Of a stretch of 44,126 nucleotides of DNA, positions 8,101 to 15,017 are shown piece by piece; positions within the stretch are counted from its first letter, which is position 1, and each line of letters begins with the position of its first letter. Position numbers and translations under genes: made by a program. The notes under the pieces were generated by a model. The model ran no database searches. It had not been told where the DNA came from and saw only the letters and a list, made by a program, of their open reading frames with translations. Source of the DNA: Fibrobacter sp. UWR2. Lineage in GTDB: Bacteria; Fibrobacterota; Fibrobacteria; Fibrobacterales; Fibrobacteraceae. The stretch lies in NCBI RefSeq assembly GCF_002210285.1, contig NZ_MWQE01000014.1:1-44126 (forward strand), in the 5' to 3' direction.

Positions 8101-10879
8101 CGGTGCTCTCGCCGGTGTTGACAAGGGCGCCGCGGTCGAGAACATCTTCGTGAAGTACGATGTCCGCGGTACGGACTACGTGGGTGGCGTTGCCGGCAAG
8201 AAGGATGCGGGCTCCATCGTGAGGAGCGCATCGAAGGATACCATTGTGGGCGAGGAATATGTCGGCGGCCTGTTCGGCAGCCTGGGCCAGGCTACGGTCA
8301 AGGATTGCTTCGGGGCAAGCCCCGTAATCGGTTCGCAGCGCGTCGGCGGGTTGACGGGATCTTCCAGCAATGCGACCGTGCAGAATTCCTATGCAGTCGG
8401 CAATGTCCTGGGGACTTCCAAGTTTGGCGGCGTTGCCGGCGAAGACGTGGGCTCCACCTACACGGCGGTGTATTACGACAGCACTATTTGGTTCCAGACC
8501 AAGACGACGGCAGCCGGCGAACTCCGGAATACGGATCAGATGGTCCAGAAGGAGAACTACGAGGGCTGGGATTTCGAGAAGACCTGGAGGATTGCCGCCG
8601 ATACCACGTATCCTTACTTTACCTGGATGTGCACGAACAGCTACCTGTCGAAGACGATGGACGAGAGAATTCGCCCCAACCGCTATGTCGACGTGACGAT
8701 GATGCACATGGAGGGTTCCGGCACCAAGGATGACCCGTTCCTGGTCAAGACATACGGCGACCTGAAATCTATCGGGTTCGGCAAGTACAAGCTTTCGGCG
8801 GTGTATCAGCTGGCGAACGATATCGATGCCTCGGCGTCTGCAGACGAACTTCTCAGGTGGAATGCGGAGAAGGGATTCAAGCCTATTGGGGAGATGGAAT
8901 ACTTTGGGAACCATTATGGCGATTACGGCATACAGGATACGTCGGAGTTCTCCGGAAAATTCTACGGTAACGGGTTCAGCATAGATAACCTCACCATATG
9001 CTACAAGAAATATCAACCGTCCGGGTTTATCGATACGCTGGCACCGTCTGGCCTTATCGAAAATCTCACGTTCAAGAATCTGACTTACTCTAAAGCCGAG
9101 ACGGTTGGCCTTGTCGGAACGAACTATGGTGTAATCAAGAACGTCCATGTGGAAGCGACTTACGATTCTGTGCCTGAGGCTGCGGGTTTTGCCTCCTACA
9201 ACAGGGGCTCTGTCGAGAACTGCACCATCAAGGCGCAGATCATCGGAGGTTATCCCTTTGCGGGCGTCGCCTATGCGAACGATGGCAAGATTACCAAGGT
9301 TAAGGCGGAGGTTTCCGGGACCACGGGCGATTTTGCCGGCATCGCGCTGGTTAATGGCGGCCTTATCGACAAGGCGACCGTGACGGCGAATGTGGTTTCC
9401 AAGTATGGTACCATGGCCGGTATAGCCGGGTTGAACAGGAAGACCGGAAGCATCGGCACGAGTTCTGCCACGGTGAATATGACCAGTACGGATGGCGGTA
9501 CGGGTCATGCCTATTATTACGAGGCCCTGTATCAGATAGTCTCTTTATACATCGATGGTATTGGTGGAATCGTGGGTGTCGATAGCGGCTCCGTTACCGG
9601 TTCTACGGCGTCGGGCGTAATCATCGCTCCGAATTCTATCAATGTGGGTGGCCTGGTCGGTGCCGCCTATGGCAAGAAGCTCGATAGCCTGCATGCGAAA
9701 GTCGACGTGACCGGTTACAATTTCGTGGGTGGCTTTGTTGGCCGGAACGGTACCCGCATATCCAACAGCTATGCCATGGGCAATGCCGAGGGACAGCACA
9801 GTGTGGGCGGCTTTGTGGGCGAGGTCGATTCCGCCGGTGTCATCGAAAGGTCTTTTGCTACGGGTAATATGTTCGTCGAAGGTGGCGGCTTTGTCGGTTC
9901 GAATTTCGGAACCGTCAGGCAGTCCTATGCGACGGGCGATATCAATGGTAGGGCCGGAACTTTTGTCTATCGCAACTACGCCCTAATCGAGGACTGCTAT
10001 TCGACAGGCAATGCCTATGTAGAACAGGATAGGGGGTACGCTTCTGGTTTTGCAGGACAAAAATGGGCTGGAAATATCAGGGGCTATAGCGTGGGCGCAA
10101 CCATTGATGGAGAAACGCGCCTGTGCTCCGGGATGGACGGACGCTACGATTCTCTTGACATAGTCTACTACCTTGCCGACAACTGCATCGATTCCCTGTC
10201 GAAGGGCGTGGGGCTTACGTACAGCAAGATGCACCAGCAGAAATCGTTCTCCGGGTTTGATTTCGATTCCGTCTGGTACATCAAGGAAGGCGTGAGCTAC
10301 CCGATGCTGCGCGGCATGCCGAACGTTCCTGTTGCGGGCAAGGTCGAACTGACATTCGGTGAAGGCAAGTTCCAGGCGAAGTCTGTACGTTCCAGCATTC
10401 TGAACGGTGCGTTCGTGATGGATTCCTCGTACAAGGTTGTTGTGAAGCTCGACGAGGCGAGCGAGGCATTGCTCGATTCTCTTGATAGCGAGGGCGAAAA
10501 TGCCGTGGGCGACTTTAAGGTGCTCTACCGCGTGGGCATGCTGTTCGATGGCGATACCATGTGGGGCTCTCCGACGCAGGCTACGTTCAGCGTGGAAGGC
10601 ACGACCGTGGTTGCCGCGCCGAGTCTCGAAGGGCAATTCGGTGCCGCCTTCCATGGCCCGCAGGTGACGCTCCAGTTTGATGTTCCTGCCGCGGGTGCGG
10701 TAAAGTTCGCGCTCATGGATATGCAGGGCCGTGCCGTACGCTCGTTCGACCTGGGGCAGCGTTCCGCGGGTGCGTATAGCGAAGCGCTCGATGCCGGTGC
10801 GATTGCTCGCGGGCGCTATGTGGGCGTGCTGCAGGTGAACGGTCGCATCGCCGGAAAGACGCTGATGCTAAAAAGGTAG
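5150..10879 (+). CDS. Giant secreted GLUG-repeat beta-helix protein with type IX-like C-terminal sorting tail
   Basis: The 1,909-residue protein starts at ATG 5150 after GAGGAG and has a signal peptide (residues 1-24, ending LFAADG). Four large modules follow, each opening with a line like YGDLKAIGKG...LTKDIDAS and then G-[KN]-x-H-x-I-S-N-L. They begin near residues 25, 550, 850 and 1190. Each is filled with GLUG-type motifs (VGGIAG, IGGIVG, VGGLVG and relatives) every 20-30 residues, which predicts a right-handed beta-solenoid. Two spacer domains ending in GTDTVWGTS and GDTMWGSP resemble each other (about 495-555 and 1725-1800). The last 80 residues (FALMDMQGRAVRSFDL, then GRYVGVLQVNG and TLMLKR) look like a Por-secretion/type IX sorting tail. 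The role is probably surface adhesin or matrix binding; the ligand is unknown. Confidence 0.85.
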   Translation: MFERLTRGLFVALTTLLPVALFAADGTMKGNGSAEKPFQIEDYGDLKAIGKGAYLYSSNYVLTKDIDASASWNEMCNEDGCNGFIPIGKNKDAADSVAFWGTIDGQNHTISNLKIWLPCEDDVGFIHALIGTVKNLNFDHLHVTGRIDESLHVGGVVARLVGTVENVHVTNGFVQGRKRVGGIAGCAMRAIGYADMKAVLKNVSFQGDIKGEARIGGIVGETDEATVDSAFADVNIIVMDERAGGIVGYSDGPISNSRSSGTIVPGDTEVDEVGGIAGKAEEGILRCVSTMDLMHSGSYFFDEDIGGIVGAGKSVTLSYALGTVEGKEYVGGIAGSGVVVYSFAMGTVRGGHHVGGVVGYGSVSASYAANAVQGDSLVGGLVGKLDGSVESSYWNTEVSGLDSSDGGTGLTTAQMMTLSSFAGWDTLGYKAYEIVQMNPCDGYEMDSGWCYRETDEIIRIWGIDEGKSFPYLTENPFSKKSLIPIALPTAASKWQEKPKVAALVEGDGELVGEWLGWAKLNERKENAYFGDSIYYGYRIGIVNGTDTVWGTSSHMAVPNKIEISSIEELQKIGNDVAYPLIASYELTKDIDASGFAFKPIGDSVHVFSGMFDGKNHTISNLEINEPDGDFVGMFSFTDVSVIQNVTFKNAKVTASWYAGVLAGEIDKSLVTNVVSLNGEVSGTSFIGGLMGATRSTELNKVATTGSVKANDIVGGIIGASASIIKDAFSVNVVKGYENVGGVIGLSDEFSSATLQRNIYSASLIKSPEPRGIIGGSFFGSGENMEHCYFDSTITGNVRGGNTTEEMLKQTTYEGFNFDTLWAIQEGVSYPYFQGMEPILPGTLEDDGTVNMLAGFGTAVNPYKIGTYDELKYVGKFEYGLDKYYKLVGNIKASESARENCNADSSLCKGFEPIGEFSGVFIGNNKIIAGLNINRPDEDSVGLFRSLASGAVVTGIVFDTTSYFTESYSYDSDKTKGKIRGKNYVGALAGVDKGAAVENIFVKYDVRGTDYVGGVAGKKDAGSIVRSASKDTIVGEEYVGGLFGSLGQATVKDCFGASPVIGSQRVGGLTGSSSNATVQNSYAVGNVLGTSKFGGVAGEDVGSTYTAVYYDSTIWFQTKTTAAGELRNTDQMVQKENYEGWDFEKTWRIAADTTYPYFTWMCTNSYLSKTMDERIRPNRYVDVTMMHMEGSGTKDDPFLVKTYGDLKSIGFGKYKLSAVYQLANDIDASASADELLRWNAEKGFKPIGEMEYFGNHYGDYGIQDTSEFSGKFYGNGFSIDNLTICYKKYQPSGFIDTLAPSGLIENLTFKNLTYSKAETVGLVGTNYGVIKNVHVEATYDSVPEAAGFASYNRGSVENCTIKAQIIGGYPFAGVAYANDGKITKVKAEVSGTTGDFAGIALVNGGLIDKATVTANVVSKYGTMAGIAGLNRKTGSIGTSSATVNMTSTDGGTGHAYYYEALYQIVSLYIDGIGGIVGVDSGSVTGSTASGVIIAPNSINVGGLVGAAYGKKLDSLHAKVDVTGYNFVGGFVGRNGTRISNSYAMGNAEGQHSVGGFVGEVDSAGVIERSFATGNMFVEGGGFVGSNFGTVRQSYATGDINGRAGTFVYRNYALIEDCYSTGNAYVEQDRGYASGFAGQKWAGNIRGYSVGATIDGETRLCSGMDGRYDSLDIVYYLADNCIDSLSKGVGLTYSKMHQQKSFSGFDFDSVWYIKEGVSYPMLRGMPNVPVAGKVELTFGEGKFQAKSVRSSILNGAFVMDSSYKVVVKLDEASEALLDSLDSEGENAVGDFKVLYRVGMLFDGDTMWGSPTQATFSVEGTTVVAAPSLEGQFGAAFHGPQVTLQFDVPAAGAVKFALMDMQGRAVRSFDLGQRSAGAYSEALDAGAIARGRYVGVLQVNGRIAGKTLMLKR

Positions 10880-10882
10880 CCC

Positions 10883-11629
10883 ATGACCCACGCCGAACTC
10901 CTAAAGCGCCTGCAGGCCGAACAGGATTTGAAGTACCGCGACTTTCACGCATCGCTTTTGCCGAACATCGACAAGAAATCGATTATCGGCGTGCGCGTGC
11001 CCACTATGCGGAAGATTGCGAAGGAGTTCGCGGCGGGTGGATCTATGGGCGCAAAAACCGTGCCGGCCGATGTCGCCAAGTTCCTGGACAAGTTGCCGCA
11101 CAGGTATTTCGAAGAGAACCAGGTGCACCTTTTTGTGGTGGAACACATCAAGGACTTTGACGAATGCCTGCGTCGCATTGAGCAGTTTTTGCCCTACATA
11201 GACAACTGGGCGGTTTGCGACGGCAAGTCGCCCAAGGCTCTGCTCAAGGACGAACCACGCTTTTTGGCAAGCATCGAAAAATGGCTCAAGTCGCGTGAAC
11301 CCTATGCGGTGCGCTTTGGCGTGAACATGCTCATGAACTTTTTCCTGGACGCGCGATTCGACAAGAAGTTCTTGAAGTGGGTCGCGGCCATCGATGAAAC
11401 GCTGTTTAATGATGGCGGTCGCGCGGAATGCCCAACCGACCGCTACTATGTGCAGATGGTAATCGCCTGGTACTTCGCGACGGCGTTTGCCAAGCAGTGG
11501 GCTGCGGCCTTCCCCTATATCGAAAAGCGCAGGCTTTCGCCCTGGATACACGCGAAGGCCATCCAGAAGGCGTGCGAAAGTTACCGCATTACCGATGCGC
11601 AGAAGGCTATTCTCCGCGGCCTGAAATAA
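10883..11629 (+). CDS. AlkD-like DNA alkylation repair protein
   Basis: The 248-residue protein fits the size and helical HEAT-like repeat pattern of the AlkC/AlkD family, which excises alkylated purines without flipping the base. Visible family motifs are GVRVPTMRKIAKEF near residue 35, YIDNWAVCDGKSPK near 105-118 (carrying the Trp and Asp that line the lesion site in AlkD), and a C-terminal RLSPWIHAKAIQKACES. It begins three bases after the stop of the GLUG gene, with AAAAAGG as ribosome-binding site, so it is probably cotranscribed despite an unrelated function. A terminator follows at 11637-11658. Confidence 0.85.
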   Translation: MTHAELLKRLQAEQDLKYRDFHASLLPNIDKKSIIGVRVPTMRKIAKEFAAGGSMGAKTVPADVAKFLDKLPHRYFEENQVHLFVVEHIKDFDECLRRIEQFLPYIDNWAVCDGKSPKALLKDEPRFLASIEKWLKSREPYAVRFGVNMLMNFFLDARFDKKFLKWVAAIDETLFNDGGRAECPTDRYYVQMVIAWYFATAFAKQWAAAFPYIEKRRLSPWIHAKAIQKACESYRITDAQKAILRGLK

Positions 11630-11636
11630 GATTGGG

Positions 11637-11658
11637 CGCCCTGGCGGGCGTTTTTTTT
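11637..11658 (+). terminator. Rho-independent terminator after the AlkD-like gene
   Basis: CGCCC (11637-11641), loop TGGC, GGGCG (11646-11650), then eight T. It lies eight bases after the AlkD-like stop codon. Confidence 0.8.
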
Positions 11659-11674
11659 GTATCTTGTTCCCTGT

Positions 11675-12622
11675 ATGCTTAAGAACCCTCTGCTGATATC
11701 CCTGCTGGTGTGCGCCACTGCCTTCGCGGCGAGTGGGCGTTACTGGAATACGGGGCTCGGCGGGGTCACATTGCAGCACCTTTCTATGCAGGCGTCGCCA
11801 CGCAGCGCCGCGCTCTCGGGTGCGGGCGTCGCAGACCCCTTGCGGGTATCCGAGGTCACGCGCAACCCGCTGGCCATTACGCGTATTCAGGCCGCCGAGT
11901 TCGGGCTGAACCAGATTGTTTTTGGCGACGCGGGCGCAGATGACTTTGTTTCGGTTTATTACGGGCTCCCGCTGGGCGAAAGTTTCGCTCTCTCCTTCGG
12001 GCTCGAGTACCTCGGGTACGACGATATCGAGGGTCGAGACGAGAATGGCGAACTCGCTGCGGAATACGGGGCGTATGCCTGGGCCGCACAGGCGGGTTTC
12101 GGTAACCGCGGCAAGGCTTTTGGCTGGTCGGCGACGGCACGCTTTGCGTACCAGACCATCGACGACGAGTCTACCGTTGCGTTCCTTGGCGATGCGGGCG
12201 CTATCTACCGCGTGGGGCAGTATGTGTCCTTCGGTGCGACCCTCACCAACTTTGGCTACGTGAGCGACAGCGAGTACAGCGGCGCGCACGAGGCCGCCCC
12301 GATGGCCTTGCAGGCGGGCGTCACGGGAATTGTCCCTATCGCGCGCATCTTCAATCTCGAGAGCCTCTGGGACTTGCACCTTTCCGCCGATATCTACCGC
12401 CGCGCCGACATGGATGCGCCCGAATGGCGGTTCGGTACCGAGATCGCCTACCAGGAATTCCTGCTGTTCCGCGCGGGCTATGCGCTGCGCCCGAATACCG
12501 AAGACGGCTTCAGCGCCGGTATCGGGTTCTCGTTCGGCGGGATCATTTTCGATTACGGCTATTCGCCGCGCCCCGCACTCGGCGACGGCAACCACTACCT
12601 TGGTCTTGGCGTGCGCTTCTAG
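11675..12622 (+). CDS. PorV/PorQ-like outer-membrane beta-barrel protein
   Basis: The 315-residue product starts at ATG 11675. A cleavable signal peptide (LLISLLVCATAFAAS) is followed by SPRSAALSGAGVADP, the opening seen in PorV/PorQ and UPF0164-type barrels, where a short helix is followed by repeated amphipathic strands with aromatic girdles. The end is a typical barrel C-terminus (GNHYLGLGVRF, terminal Phe). In type IX secretion, PorV shuttles and PorQ-like proteins help process cargo carrying C-terminal tails. The neighbouring 1,909-residue protein carries such a tail, so the pairing makes sense but remains inference. No Shine-Dalgarno sequence is present; TATCTTG lies eight bases before the ATG. 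An upstream in-frame TTG (11657) was rejected because it would place the poly-T of a terminator in the coding region. Confidence 0.75.
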   Translation: MLKNPLLISLLVCATAFAASGRYWNTGLGGVTLQHLSMQASPRSAALSGAGVADPLRVSEVTRNPLAITRIQAAEFGLNQIVFGDAGADDFVSVYYGLPLGESFALSFGLEYLGYDDIEGRDENGELAAEYGAYAWAAQAGFGNRGKAFGWSATARFAYQTIDDESTVAFLGDAGAIYRVGQYVSFGATLTNFGYVSDSEYSGAHEAAPMALQAGVTGIVPIARIFNLESLWDLHLSADIYRRADMDAPEWRFGTEIAYQEFLLFRAGYALRPNTEDGFSAGIGFSFGGIIFDYGYSPRPALGDGNHYLGLGVRF

Positions 12623-12640
12623 TTGCCGCCGCCGGTGGCA

Positions 12641-12666
12641 GCCTACCTAGTAGGCGCCGTGTTTTT
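12641..12666 (+). terminator. Terminator downstream of the PorV/PorQ-like gene
   Basis: GCCTAC (12641-12646), loop CTA, GTAGGC (12650-12655), followed within six bases by five T. The hairpin includes the stop codon of the convergent sigma-54 activator gene (12647-12649), so the two 3' ends are packed together. A second hairpin, TGCCGCC-GCC-GGTGGCA, precedes it. Confidence 0.55.
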
Positions 12667-13585
12667 GTATTTGGTACGATAGGCTGCCACGGCTGATTCC
12701 CAGCTTGTGCGCCGCGCGGCTCTTGTTCCAGTCGCACGAGTCTAGCGCCTCCTTTATGATTACCCATTCAGGTGCAATCGCGCGCTTCTTTGCCCACAGG
12801 TTATCGCCGGCCATGCGCTTCTGCACGGTGCTCTCCTCGCAGACGGCGGTAGTGGAATATTCTTCGCAGAGTACTTCGTTTATTCGTATCCCGTGCGCCT
12901 GCAGCAGGGCGTAGCGCTGCAGCACGTTCTTGAGCTGGCGTACATTGCCGGGCCACTTGAACTGCCTCAGCGCGTTTAGTTCTTCGAGCGTGAGCCTGTT
13001 CCTGGGCGCATTGAAATGCGTGCGTCGCGCGCTTTCGCATATTGTGCTCCATATGTCGGCGGCAATCTCGTCGAAGTCGTTCCTGTCGCGTAGCGGGGGG
13101 ATGAATACCGGGAATACGTTCAGCCTGAAGAAGAGGTCTTCGCGGAAGCGCTTTTCGGCGATTTCCTTTTTGAGGTTGCGGTTCGTGGCGCATATCAGCC
13201 GGAAGTCGACGGGTATGCTTTTCGATGCGCCCACGGGGAGTACCGCCTTCTCTTGCAGTATGCGCAGGAACTTGCTCTGGGCGTCGAGCGGGAGTTCGCC
13301 TATCTCGTCCAGGAATAGCGTGCCTCCGTTTGCGGCGCGCACGATTCCCTTCTGGTCGGTATAGGCACCGGTGAACGCGCCCTTTACCGAACCCTCGAGC
13401 GTGCTCTCTATGAGGTTCTGCGCGAGCGCGCCGCAGTTGAGGGCGATAAACGCTCCGTACCTGCGCGGGCTGTGTTCGTGTATGTAGCGGGCGGCGACTT
13501 CCTTCCCGACGCCCGATTCCCCCTGGATGAGGACGGTGACGGACGAGTTCGCCGCGATATTCATGAGTTCTTTAGGTTGTTTCAT
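12647..13585 (-). CDS. Sigma-54 interaction domain transcriptional activator lacking an N-terminal sensor domain
   Basis: The 312-residue protein consists of a sigma-54 AAA+ domain plus a Fis-type helix-turn-helix. Visible motifs are Walker A GESGVGKE (22-29), the sigma-54-contact loop GAFTGA (69-74), Walker B GGTLFLDEIG (87-96) and sensor region ICATNRNL. The C-terminal DNA-binding helix is ISRGSLSYQIQKHG (about 297-310). It opens straight into the AAA+ domain (MKQPKELMNIAANSS) with no receiver, GAF or PAS domain, like PspF. It would therefore be controlled by a partner protein or by its own level. Start 13585 is supported by AGGAG seven bases upstream. An inverted repeat lies just above the ribosome-binding site. 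Confidence 0.9.
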   Translation of the reverse strand: MKQPKELMNIAANSSVTVLIQGESGVGKEVAARYIHEHSPRRYGAFIALNCGALAQNLIESTLEGSVKGAFTGAYTDQKGIVRAANGGTLFLDEIGELPLDAQSKFLRILQEKAVLPVGASKSIPVDFRLICATNRNLKKEIAEKRFREDLFFRLNVFPVFIPPLRDRNDFDEIAADIWSTICESARRTHFNAPRNRLTLEELNALRQFKWPGNVRQLKNVLQRYALLQAHGIRINEVLCEEYSTTAVCEESTVQKRMAGDNLWAKKRAIAPEWVIIKEALDSCDWNKSRAAHKLGISRGSLSYQIQKHGAY

Positions 13586-13599
13586 GGGTGTCTCCTAAC

Positions 13600-13627
13600 C
13601 ATAAAACGATTTCGCAGCCGTTTTATG
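13600..13627. promoter_or_regulatory. Inverted repeat in the leader of the sigma-54 activator gene
   Basis: CATAAAACG (13600-13608) and CGTTTTATG (13619-13627) are perfect 9-bp arms around a 10-bp spacer. They lie 15-42 bases upstream of the activator start. This could be an autoregulatory operator for the Fis-type domain or an RNA hairpin near the ribosome-binding site. Confidence 0.5.
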
Positions 13628-13683
13628 CCTCGGGGCCCCTGCTTTTTTACATTCGTACTCTAATTTTTACAAAGGAAGGTTGA

Positions 13684-14709
13684 TTAGTGTCTTATATCAA
13701 TGCTTTCAAGGCATTTGACAAAAGATTTTTGGTTGTCAATTAAGAAAAAGTCTGCTTCTCTAAATTGATACTCTTTTTTCCCGTAGCCCGCCGCGGGGTG
13801 GCCTATGAATTCTCCGTCATTTGGTAAGGCATCGTAGGTGCATAGATCCTTGTTGATGACTTTTTGTATAAAGTGATAGACGCAGGTGATAGAATCTCGA
13901 GATACTTCTAGTTCGGTCTCCGCCTCAGTACGGCCGTTTTCTGTTGTACGTTTCGTGACATTGTTGAGCTTAAATGTGTAGGTTTTATCGCTTATTTTAA
14001 ACGTTTGGCTCGTTTTCGTTGATTCAACGATTTCGACATCATATCGATCGATTGCATCTGCTTGTAAAAGCGAATCGTCTTCCATGGGGTAGAATATTGC
14101 CCCGTAAAACGGAGGAGAATAGTTGTAATCGTTATCGAAATGCAAATCTCCATTCAAGATTTCATACAAATTATACATAGCGGAACTTTTAGTGAAATCT
14201 ATCGCGTTTAGGGCGTCGATATACTTGCTTTCGAAAATGTCGGATTTCTTTTTGAATTTTCCGTTGGAGAATGTCCAGACAATAATATTATAGGGGCTGT
14301 CGCAGTTGGCCTGTTTTTTGTTTCTGTTGTAATCACAGCCGGTAAAGGTCCATGTGCCTTCGATTTTGCCCTTGTTGCTGCCTACATAGACTTCCCCTGT
14401 CATCCCATCTCTGCCGTTGAAAAGTATCAGCGTGTCCCCGGCCAGTTCATATTCAATGCTATCCTGGTAGTCTTCCGGCGCAAGGGTTTCCCAAGAAAGC
14501 CCGCCATTTTCCATGAAGCATGCGCTTATGGAATCGTTCGGGGTCATGACCAGCATTTTTTTCTTTTTGTCTATGCTGTAGGTTCCTTCGGTTGAAATGG
14601 AGATGGCGGCATTTTCGTTGTTGCCCGTGGCGTTTGACGAACTGTCATCCCCGCAGGCACAAAAAAGCATTGCAGATGCCGCAAAAGTTGCGGTCAAGAA
14701 ATATTTCAT
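13684..14709 (-). CDS. Hypothetical exported lipoprotein
   Basis: The 341-residue product begins at ATG 14709 after a strong AGGAGGAAT; in-frame codons further upstream lack a ribosome-binding site. A signal peptide (MKYFLTATFAASAMLF) ends in the lipobox LFCAC, followed by the serine-rich spacer GDDSSSN common after lipobox cysteines in Fibrobacter. The mature part is acidic and beta-rich (for example YSIDKKKKMLVMTP, DTLILFNGRDGMTGEVYVGSNKGKIEGTW). No known domain was recognised. Its DNA is visibly more AT-rich than its neighbours, which may mean recent acquisition or fast drift. Confidence 0.75.
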   Translation of the reverse strand: MKYFLTATFAASAMLFCACGDDSSSNATGNNENAAISISTEGTYSIDKKKKMLVMTPNDSISACFMENGGLSWETLAPEDYQDSIEYELAGDTLILFNGRDGMTGEVYVGSNKGKIEGTWTFTGCDYNRNKKQANCDSPYNIIVWTFSNGKFKKKSDIFESKYIDALNAIDFTKSSAMYNLYEILNGDLHFDNDYNYSPPFYGAIFYPMEDDSLLQADAIDRYDVEIVESTKTSQTFKISDKTYTFKLNNVTKRTTENGRTEAETELEVSRDSITCVYHFIQKVINKDLCTYDALPNDGEFIGHPAAGYGKKEYQFREADFFLIDNQKSFVKCLESIDIRH

Positions 14710-14768
14710 GATTATTCCTCCTAAACGTTTGTTGATTTGCGTAATGATGGAATCTACAAATGAGGAGG

Positions 14769-14793
14769 GTGCAAAAAACGCTGGTTTTTGCAC
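14769..14793. promoter_or_regulatory. Perfect inverted repeat GTGCAAAAA / TTTTTGCAC
   Basis: GTGCAAAAA (14769-14777) and TTTTTGCAC (14785-14793) are separated by seven bases and followed by TTTTTGA on the plus strand. It could terminate an unseen plus-strand transcript. No plus-strand gene precedes it, so an operator for the divergent lipoprotein gene is equally possible. Confidence 0.4.
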
Positions 14794-14866
14794 TTTTTGA
14801 GTCAATTTATGGTCAAGAACGTTTTTGCCGGATGTAAAGGAACTTGCCGCGACGCTCGCCTTTAGC

Positions 14867-14874
14867 TATATTTG
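14867..14874 (+). promoter_or_regulatory. TAnnTTTG-type promoter element for aspartate kinase
   Basis: TATATTTG matches TAnnTTTG fully. With ATG at 15018 it implies a leader of roughly 135-140 bases, unlike the nearly leaderless genes elsewhere in the window. Confidence 0.4.
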
Positions 14875-14947
14875 CCCCCGCGCGGCGGTAAAATGCCGTC
14901 GCAGACATAGACACAAAAACCAAAAGTGGCTGGCCAGATGGGTAGGC

Positions 14948-15008
14948 TTGGGCACGACGACCGTGAGGAAAGCGGTTGCGCTCGAAGCTGAGAGGTTTGG
15001 TGGCCCGA
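14948..15008 (+). promoter_or_regulatory. Candidate structured mRNA leader of aspartate kinase
   Basis: TTGGGC (14948-14953) can pair with GCCCGA (15003-15008), enclosing a hairpin CGACCG (14958-14963) / CGGTTG (14973-14978). The outer helix runs into GAAAGGA, the ribosome-binding site for ATG 15018, so folding could control translation. It does not match the lysine riboswitch or another class I know, and there is no Lys- or Thr-rich leader peptide. Some of this pairing could arise by chance. Confidence 0.3.
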
Positions 15009-15017
15009 AAGGAAAAA

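Larger units (their letters stand above)
14710..15017. other. 308-base divergent intergenic region (lipoprotein / aspartate kinase)
   Basis: No gene is supported here. The region holds, left to right: a perfect 9-bp inverted repeat (14769-14793), a TAnnTTTG promoter-like element for the plus strand (14867-14874), a hairpin GCGGCGG...CCGTCGC (about 14882-14902), and a structured stretch 14948-15008 whose closing helix touches the aspartate kinase ribosome-binding site. Open frames crossing it (for example from 14825) look like shadows: they have no ribosome-binding site and run into the kinase gene in another frame. Confidence 0.6.

Noticed and set aside
14880-15017. Known riboswitch, SRP RNA or RNase P RNA in the lysC leader
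   Set aside because: CTGAGA (TPP-like) and GAGGAAAG (RNase P-like) strings occur, but the other conserved parts of those RNAs are absent.
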